This document shows positions 59,856 to 64,000 of a DNA stretch of 64,000 nucleotides, in pieces (position 1 is the stretch's first letter; each line of letters starts with the position of its first letter). Both the position numbers and the translations under genes were made by a program. The stretch lies in contig CAWFYK010000005.1 of assembly GCA_963820035.1 (NCBI GenBank), positions 372,001 to 436,000 on the forward strand, written 5' to 3'. This DNA is from JAWWPG01 sp963820035 (GTDB lineage Bacteria > Actinomycetota > Actinomycetes > Propionibacteriales > Nocardioidaceae). The notes below the pieces were generated by a model. It was not told where the DNA came from. It made no database searches and saw only the letters and a program-made list of their open reading frames with translations.

Positions 59856-59861
59856 CGCGGG

Positions 59862-60218
59862 ATGGCGACCGAGCAGGATCTGCGCACCATTGCCTTGGCA
59901 CTCCCAGAGGCCTATGAGCATGCGTCCTATGGCGGCGCCGCGTCCTACCGGACCAAGCCGCGAGCCTTCGCCTTCGTGCAAGAGCAGCTCGGCGCCGTGG
60001 TGCTCTACGTCTCCTCGGAGGAGGAGAAGTACGCGCTGATCGCAGGCGACCCGGACGTCTTCTTCACGACATCCCACTACGAGGGTTACGCAGCCGTGCT
60101 GGTGCGTCTCGGTGCGCTGTCTCCTGAGGAGCTGGCCGAGCTCGTGACCGACTCGTGGCGGCTGCGCGCGCCGGTGCGCGCAGTGAAGGCATGGGAAGCG
60201 GACCGCGCGTCATCCTGA
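59862..60218 (+). CDS. MmcQ/YjbR family protein
   Basis: This 118-residue cytosolic protein has the MmcQ/YjbR pattern: an N-terminal helix LRTIALALPEAYEHASYGGAASYRTK, the KYALIAGDPDVFFTTSHYEGYAAVLVRL core and the C-terminal WRLRAPVRAVKAW. The fold is DNA-binding-like (CyaY-like), but no function is established. It is divergent from the GNAT gene and followed by a small secreted protein. Confidence 0.85.
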   Translation: MATEQDLRTIALALPEAYEHASYGGAASYRTKPRAFAFVQEQLGAVVLYVSSEEEKYALIAGDPDVFFTTSHYEGYAAVLVRLGALSPEELAELVTDSWRLRAPVRAVKAWEADRASS

Positions 60219-60295
60219 GTCTTCGTGAACCAGGAGACGCTGTGACGTGGACTACCGTGAGACTGCGTCTCCGCCTGCTCGGAAGGACCGTGCTC

Positions 60296-60517
60296 ATGGA
60301 CAGGCACCGCGTCGTTGCCATCTCCACCAGAGTGCTGTTGTGTGTAGCGCTGCTCGGGCTCGTAGGGCCTGCTGCCGAGGCGGCCGGTGCGACGAGCCAT
60401 GCGCCGGGTACGCCGACGTACCTGCAGCAGGGCGCTCGGATGGCGGGCCATCACGTCCCGGCCGACGAGTGCGACGGGACCATGATGCGCAACGCCGGGC
60501 TGTCACCGCACATGTAG
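60296..60517 (+). CDS. Small predicted secreted protein (73 aa)
   Basis: The ATG follows GGAAGGA by eight bases. The product has a signal peptide (MDRHRVVAISTRVLLCVALLG, cleavage probably after AEAAG) and a mature part of about 40 residues with one Cys, two His and several Met (GARMAGHHVPADEC). It is too small to classify. Its last 15 bases overlap tail-to-tail with the WYL regulator gene. It may be a peptide, a metal-binding protein or a chance frame. Confidence 0.45.
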   Translation: MDRHRVVAISTRVLLCVALLGLVGPAAEAAGATSHAPGTPTYLQQGARMAGHHVPADECDGTMMRNAGLSPHM

Positions 60518-61564
60518 ATCGGAGCGCTCTCTCGGTGAGACAGCGCCGTCCGCATAGACCGTCGCGACGGCATGGGCGAGCGCGACCAGCTCGGCACGGA
60601 GCTCCGGCGGATCGATCACCTCGACGCCGGCGCCGTGCGTGATGAGCTCGGTGGCGGCCAGCGCAACCGACTCGGTCGGGATCACCACGGTGAGTGACCC
60701 GTCGTCGTCGCGGTCTGCAGTTGAGGCTGCCGCGACGCGCGCGAGGCGACTCGACGGGAAGTCGGGCAGCCGCTCGATGAGGTCGGCAGAGAGCCGCACT
60801 GTCGCCGAGCCCGTGAAGCGCTGCTCGTCGAGCTCGGCGAGGCTGCGTTGCCAGTAGGCCGCGAGGTCGAACCCGATGTGCCGGGGGAACACGCTGTCGG
60901 TCGGGGTGAGCCGGAGGATGTTGGAGACCCGGTAGGTCCGGAAGGCCTCGGTGGCGTGTGGGCCCCCGTGGCGCTGCCGCCGGAAGATGCTCGCGTGGTC
61001 GCGGGCCACGACATACCAGGCTCCGCTCTTGAGGACCACGCCGTGTGGCTCGAGGGTGCGCTCGACCTCGCGGGGCTCTGACCAGCGGCGATAGACGACG
61101 TCGATGCGGCGGTCGTGGAGCACGGCCTCGCTGATCGCGACCAGGTGCGGCTCGTCGTCGTCGGCGCGGTACCAGGCGGGGATGTCGAGATGGAACCGGT
61201 CACGGAGCCGGCCGGCGCTCTCTCGCTGCCCGGGCCCGAGCGCGGCGAGCAGCTTGAGCTCCGCCGCGCTGGTGTGCTCGCCGATCCCCAGCGCGGTGGC
61301 GGCGCCCGGCAGCCCGACCATGAACAGCGCGGCCGCCTCGGGGTCGGTCAGCCCGGTGAGCCTGGTGCGGTAGCCGTCGACCAGCCGGTAGCCACCCGCG
61401 CGACCCTGCTCGGCGTAGACCGGGATGCCGGCGGCTGAGAGCGCGTCGACGTCGCGATAGACGGTGCGCAGTGATACCTCCAGCTCGATGGCCAGCTCAC
61501 GCGCCGTCATCTGCCGCCGGGTCTGCAGCAGCAGGAGGAGGGAGACCAGCCGACTCGATCGCAT
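60503..61564 (-). CDS. WYL-domain (YafY-type) transcriptional regulator
   Basis: This 353-residue regulator has an N-terminal HTH_11-type winged helix (MTARELAIELEVSLRTVYRDVDALSAAGIPVYAEQGRAGGYRLVDGY), a WYL domain (EPHGVVLKSGAWYVVARD near residues 180-200) and a C-terminal extension. WYL domains sense nucleic acids or small ligands. It is divergent from a two-domain protein gene 73 bp away, and the gap has an inverted repeat, so it likely controls itself and that neighbour. TTAGCG lies seven bases upstream of its ATG. Confidence 0.88.
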   Translation of the reverse strand: MRSSRLVSLLLLLQTRRQMTARELAIELEVSLRTVYRDVDALSAAGIPVYAEQGRAGGYRLVDGYRTRLTGLTDPEAAALFMVGLPGAATALGIGEHTSAAELKLLAALGPGQRESAGRLRDRFHLDIPAWYRADDDEPHLVAISEAVLHDRRIDVVYRRWSEPREVERTLEPHGVVLKSGAWYVVARDHASIFRRQRHGGPHATEAFRTYRVSNILRLTPTDSVFPRHIGFDLAAYWQRSLAELDEQRFTGSATVRLSADLIERLPDFPSSRLARVAAASTADRDDDGSLTVVIPTESVALAATELITHGAGVEVIDPPELRAELVALAHAVATVYADGAVSPRERSDLHVR

Positions 61565-61586
61565 CGCACCACGCTAAATCCGAGGT

Positions 61587-61616
61587 CCGACAGAATCACT
61601 GCCACTCCCTGTCAGG
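61587..61616. promoter_or_regulatory. Inverted repeat in the WYL-regulator / DUF divergent promoter
   Basis: CCGACAG (61587-61593) and CTGTCAGG (61609-61616) form an inverted repeat with a 15-base spacer between two divergent genes. It lies upstream of the plus-strand gene start at 61638 and is a candidate regulator site. Confidence 0.4.
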
Positions 61617-61637
61617 TATGACGGCCAGGCTGGTCGC

Positions 61638-62645
61638 ATGACCACAACGCCCGGCACCACCGTGCCACACTTTCGCGCCCTGCCCATGCCCAGCGCTTCG
61701 TCGGACTTCGACTTCCTCGAGGGCAGCTTCGACGTCACCAACCGGCGGCTCCGCCACCCGCTGACCGGCAGCGACGACTGGGAGGAGTTCCCGGCGACCG
61801 CCGTCGCCCGGACCCATTTCGCGGGCGGCGTCAGCATCGACGAGATGTTCTTCCCGACCACGCAGACTTACGGGATGTCGCTGCGTGTCTTCGATGTCGA
61901 AGCCGAGGAGTGGAGCATCTATTGGGTCTCCAGCCGCGACGGTCGCCTCAGCCCGCCGGTCCGCGGACGCTGGGACAACGGCAGTTGCTGGCTCGTCGGA
62001 GAGGACGTGCACGACGGCCGCCCGGTGCTCGCCAGCTACGCCTGGTCCGACGTCACGGGCACGGGCGCCCACTGGCAGCAGGCCTTCTCGGTCGACGACG
62101 GGAAGACCTGGGAGGTCAACTGGGAGATGAACTGGGTGCGCCGGACCGACCGGCCCGACCACACGCAGACGGGCAAGATCACATCGGACTTCGACTTCGT
62201 CAACGGCGACTGGCAGGTCGACCATCGCCGACTGGCGAAGCCCTTGCTGGGCAGTGACGAATGGTCGTCGTTCTCGACGCCCTGGACGGCGTACACGCTG
62301 TTCCACGGTGCCGTGACGGTCGACGAGATCGGCCTCGCGGACGGCGTCTCGCGCGGGCTCACCGTGCGGCTGTTCGATCCGTCCACCCGAGAGTGGTCGA
62401 TCTACTGGGTGAACAGCGCCGCCGGCAGGATGGACACGCCGGTGGTCGGCAGCTTCTCCGACGGGGTCGGCATCTTCGCGGCCGACGAGGTCTACGACGG
62501 GCAGCCGATCCGCTGCCGGTTCGTCTGGTCGGACATCACCGAGACGACCACGCATTGGCAGCAGGACTTCTCGACCGACGGGGGAGCGACGTGGGAGACC
62601 AACTGGGTCATGGACAGCACCCGGTTGAATGACAGCGGGGGCTGA
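61638..62645 (+). CDS. Tandem-duplicated domain protein, probably lipocalin-like
   Basis: This 335-residue protein consists of two homologous domains, about residues 22-170 and 180-330. Both begin SDFDF and share RRL, (A/T)GSD-W and the blocks EEWSIYWVSS / REWSIYWVNS, HWQQAFS / HWQQDFS and TWEVNW / TWETNW. The Trp/Tyr-rich strands suggest a beta-barrel, like DUF1579-type proteins. No signal peptide is seen. It is divergent from the WYL regulator and probably its target. Function is unknown. Confidence 0.75.
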   Translation: MTTTPGTTVPHFRALPMPSASSDFDFLEGSFDVTNRRLRHPLTGSDDWEEFPATAVARTHFAGGVSIDEMFFPTTQTYGMSLRVFDVEAEEWSIYWVSSRDGRLSPPVRGRWDNGSCWLVGEDVHDGRPVLASYAWSDVTGTGAHWQQAFSVDDGKTWEVNWEMNWVRRTDRPDHTQTGKITSDFDFVNGDWQVDHRRLAKPLLGSDEWSSFSTPWTAYTLFHGAVTVDEIGLADGVSRGLTVRLFDPSTREWSIYWVNSAAGRMDTPVVGSFSDGVGIFAADEVYDGQPIRCRFVWSDITETTTHWQQDFSTDGGATWETNWVMDSTRLNDSGG

Positions 62646-62677
62646 GCCTGGCCAGCCTCGGTGCCGGGCTAAAACCA

Positions 62678-62708
62678 GGTGCGCGGCCATCGTCGCGGCG
62701 GCTACGGT
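62678..62708 (+). promoter_or_regulatory. Candidate promoter of the methyltransferase leader (AAAA-CCA-GGTGCG...TACGGT)
   Basis: TACGGT (62703-62708) is seven bases before the uORF ATG at 62716. GGTGCG (62678-62683) is a -35 candidate, and AAAA (62671-62674) lies three bases upstream of it. An A/T-rich patch just upstream of the -35 is described for WhiB7-dependent promoters. Assignment is tentative. Confidence 0.35.
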
Positions 62709-62715
62709 CTGGCCC

Positions 62716-62733
62716 ATGGGTATGTCGAAGTGA
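62716..62733 (+). CDS. Five-codon leader uORF (MGMSK)
   Basis: ATG GGT ATG TCG AAG TGA begins seven bases after a TACGGT -10 box, so it could be translated leaderlessly. Its stop codon lies in the 5' strand of the stem that closes the following leader structure. Such short frames before rRNA methyltransferase genes often sense ribosome stalling. This frame is too short to judge by composition. Confidence 0.4.
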   Translation: MGMSK

Positions 62734-62809
62734 TGTGAGCCAGGCGCGGACCAGCGCCTGACGACCGGCGAACCGCGACGCGGCTCGCCGGTCAGGTGGA
62801 TCTCATCAC
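62730..62809 (+). promoter_or_regulatory. Structured leader (three-way junction) of the methyltransferase gene
   Basis: GTGATG (62730-62735) pairs with CATCAC (62804-62809), enclosing two hairpins: CAGGCGC/GCGCCTG (62741-62747/62754-62760) and a nine-bp GACCGGCGA/TCGCCGGTC stem (62763-62771/62785-62793) extended by CCG/CGG. The ribosome site GAGGA of the methyltransferase lies just after the closing stem. The layout fits an attenuator controlled by translation of the uORF. Confidence 0.5.
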
Positions 62810-62821
62810 GTCGAGGACATC

Positions 62822-63646
62822 ATGTCTCCGCTGCCCGCCCCGGTTCGGCTCATGCCGGTCGCCGCCCGCCATCCCGCCGCCCAGCGCTACCTCCGCGCGC
62901 GTCGCGGCTTGCAGCGCCGAGACGACGCGGTCATCCCGGTCCACGGCAGATGGGCCCACGAGCGCCTCCTCGAGCTTGGCGCCAGCATCGAGGCGTTCCT
63001 GTGCTGCCGTCCCGATGGCGGATCCGGAATCGACAGTCTGGTGGCAGGCGTCGCGGCGGTGGCCCACGCGTCATACGAGATCTCGGAGAAGACGCTCGCG
63101 CGGCTGCATCCGGGGTCGAGCGTGCCGGGGCTGCTGTCGCTGGTGCGGGTCCCGACCTGGTCTCCCCAGCGAGTGCTCGATCCAGATGCACGTCTGCTGC
63201 TCGTCGCCGACGGCATCGAGTACGCCGGCAACCTGGGCACCCTGGTGCGCACGGTCGACGCGAGTGGTGCCGATGGGCTGGTGCTGAGCAACCCGGCGGC
63301 GAGGCGCACCCACCCGACGGTGTTCTCCGCCAGCAGGGGCACCGTGCTCACGACTCCGACCCTGGAGTTGCCCGACGCAGCCGATGGGTGCCGGGCGCTC
63401 GAGCGGGCCGGGTTCAGCATCATGGTCGCCGATCCCCGAGTGGCGCTGGACTACCGCGATGCGCAGTATGACGGCGGTCGGGTCGCGATCGTCGTCGGCT
63501 CGGAGGGCAACGGTGTCTCGGACGAGTGGCGCGCTGCCGCCCAGCAGCGGGTGAGCATCTCGATGCGCGGCCGGGCCGACTCGCTCAACGTGGCAGCGGC
63601 GGCCGCCATCCTGCTCTTCGAGGCCTCGGCCCGATCGGGCGGGTAG
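62822..63646 (+). CDS. TrmH/SpoU-family RNA 2'-O-methyltransferase
   Basis: This 274-residue SAM-dependent enzyme has the SPOUT knot motifs: IEYAGNLGTLVRTVDASGADGLVLS (motif 1, Asn-Gly and Arg), AIVVGSEGNGVSDEW (motif 2) and SISMRGRADSLNVAAAAAILLFE (motif 3). An N-terminal substrate-binding domain of about 110 residues precedes them, as in TsnR/rRNA methylases. It has GAGGA before the ATG and a structured leader with a uORF, so its synthesis is probably regulated. rRNA is the likely substrate. It is not next to rplT or pheST here. Confidence 0.85.
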   Translation: MSPLPAPVRLMPVAARHPAAQRYLRARRGLQRRDDAVIPVHGRWAHERLLELGASIEAFLCCRPDGGSGIDSLVAGVAAVAHASYEISEKTLARLHPGSSVPGLLSLVRVPTWSPQRVLDPDARLLLVADGIEYAGNLGTLVRTVDASGADGLVLSNPAARRTHPTVFSASRGTVLTTPTLELPDAADGCRALERAGFSIMVADPRVALDYRDAQYDGGRVAIVVGSEGNGVSDEWRAAAQQRVSISMRGRADSLNVAAAAAILLFEASARSGG

Positions 63647-64000
63647 CTCGTCAGTGGGAGCGGCCGGCTGCTGGGAGCGACTGGAACGCCGGAAGCTTCC
63701 TTGACGTTGTCCTCTGCTCGTGCGGTCCCCTCGGCGTTGCTCTGACGCTCATGCAGAGACCGGCCCGCGAACAAGCCGCCTACCACCGACCCCGACGATC
63801 AGCGCCGCAATTCCGATGATGAGTTCGACGGTCGAAAGGGCGAAGGACACGATGGGCCTCTTCTCGGCGACATGGATCAACGCTGGGGTCGAACGCGTGC
63901 TGCAGCCCCATCTTGCTCCACGTTGCCCGACCCGCGCGGCGGATCAGGGGCGCCGGCAGGGGTGTGCGTCGGTGTGGAACGTCTTGCGCCATTGCGGTTT
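63647..64000. other. Right-end stretch with only a small candidate ORF
   Basis: No known gene is seen in the last 354 bp apart from the small minus-strand ORF at 63749-63850. A plus-strand frame opening near 63872 runs off the window, but its composition is ambiguous and no motif was recognised. Confidence 0.4.
63749..63850 (-). CDS. Possible 33-residue single-pass membrane peptide
   Basis: A GTG start at 63850, preceded by AAGAGG about six bases upstream, opens a frame coding VSFALSTVELIIGIAALIVG, then GVGGRRLVRGPVSA. The hydrophobic helix followed by a short basic tail is what a small membrane protein would look like. The frame is too short for composition tests and could be chance. Confidence 0.3.
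   Translation of the reverse strand: MSFALSTVELIIGIAALIVGVGGRRLVRGPVSA

Overview
The window looks like a chromosomal segment of a high-GC actinobacterium, most plausibly Nocardioidaceae (Nocardioides-like). The reasons are the G/C-rich third codon positions, frequent GTG starts, ATGA and GTGA stop/start overlaps, leaderless TAnnnT-N6/7-ATG promoters, and actinobacterial gene orders (dxr-rip-ispG; rimP-nusA-ylxR-infB-rbfA-truB; rpsO-pnp-M16 protease-dapB). No tRNA, rRNA, CRISPR array, phage or transposase gene was recognised. The genus is an inference from gene order and style, not from a marker gene.

Layout. 1-9.6 kb: two polyamine-type ABC transporter operons (potADBC) flanking a gamma-aminobutyraldehyde dehydrogenase gene; the second operon carries a dense cluster of single-base frameshifts between about 6.25 and 8.57 kb. 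9.6-14.3 kb: MscS channel, small Ser/Thr/Pro-rich anchored protein, Ohr peroxidase, class III aminotransferase and a second aldehyde dehydrogenase, which together could complete putrescine to GABA catabolism. 14.5-18.8 kb: dxr, site-2 protease, ispG (MEP isoprenoid pathway) and a GNAT. 18.9-21.5 kb: a divergent VOC / ribbon-helix-helix / VOC / MFS module around a perfect palindrome. 21.4-22.0 kb: two facing 22-bp tandem repeat arrays. 22-27 kb: DUF4081 GNAT, CapA lipoprotein, proS, HAD phosphatase and a third array. 27-29 kb: SDR and QueA-like genes behind a SoxR/MerR-type box. 29-36.8 kb: DUF4439 protein, then rimP-nusA-ylxR-infB-rbfA-truB, with a tandemly multiplied promoter/start segment before ylxR. 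36.8-39.2 kb: a different 22-bp array and a RecQ-phosphoribosyltransferase fusion. 39.3-45.4 kb: fructose PTS (fruR-fruK-fruA-ptsH, divergent from ptsI). 45.6-49.9 kb: ribF, thiamine-binding protein, YCII, OYE-type flavoenzyme and a second CapA. 50-56 kb: rpsO-pnp-M16 peptidase, GH114, dapB. 56-64 kb: DUF805, AzlCD, SigE-type sigma factor with a partner membrane protein, GNAT, MmcQ, WYL regulator divergent from a duplicated-domain protein, and a TrmH-type methyltransferase behind a structured leader with a five-codon uORF.

The strongest candidates for undescribed biology are (i) the 22-bp array family, which begins in the same register at the stop codon of three unrelated genes and has a sequence-unrelated array of equal period after truB; (ii) the multiplied ylxR promoter/start; (iii) the uORF/three-way-junction leader of the methyltransferase; and (iv) compact palindromic operators at the RHH/VOC, fruR/ptsI and SDR loci. 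All functional statements come from reading the sequence; no database search was run.
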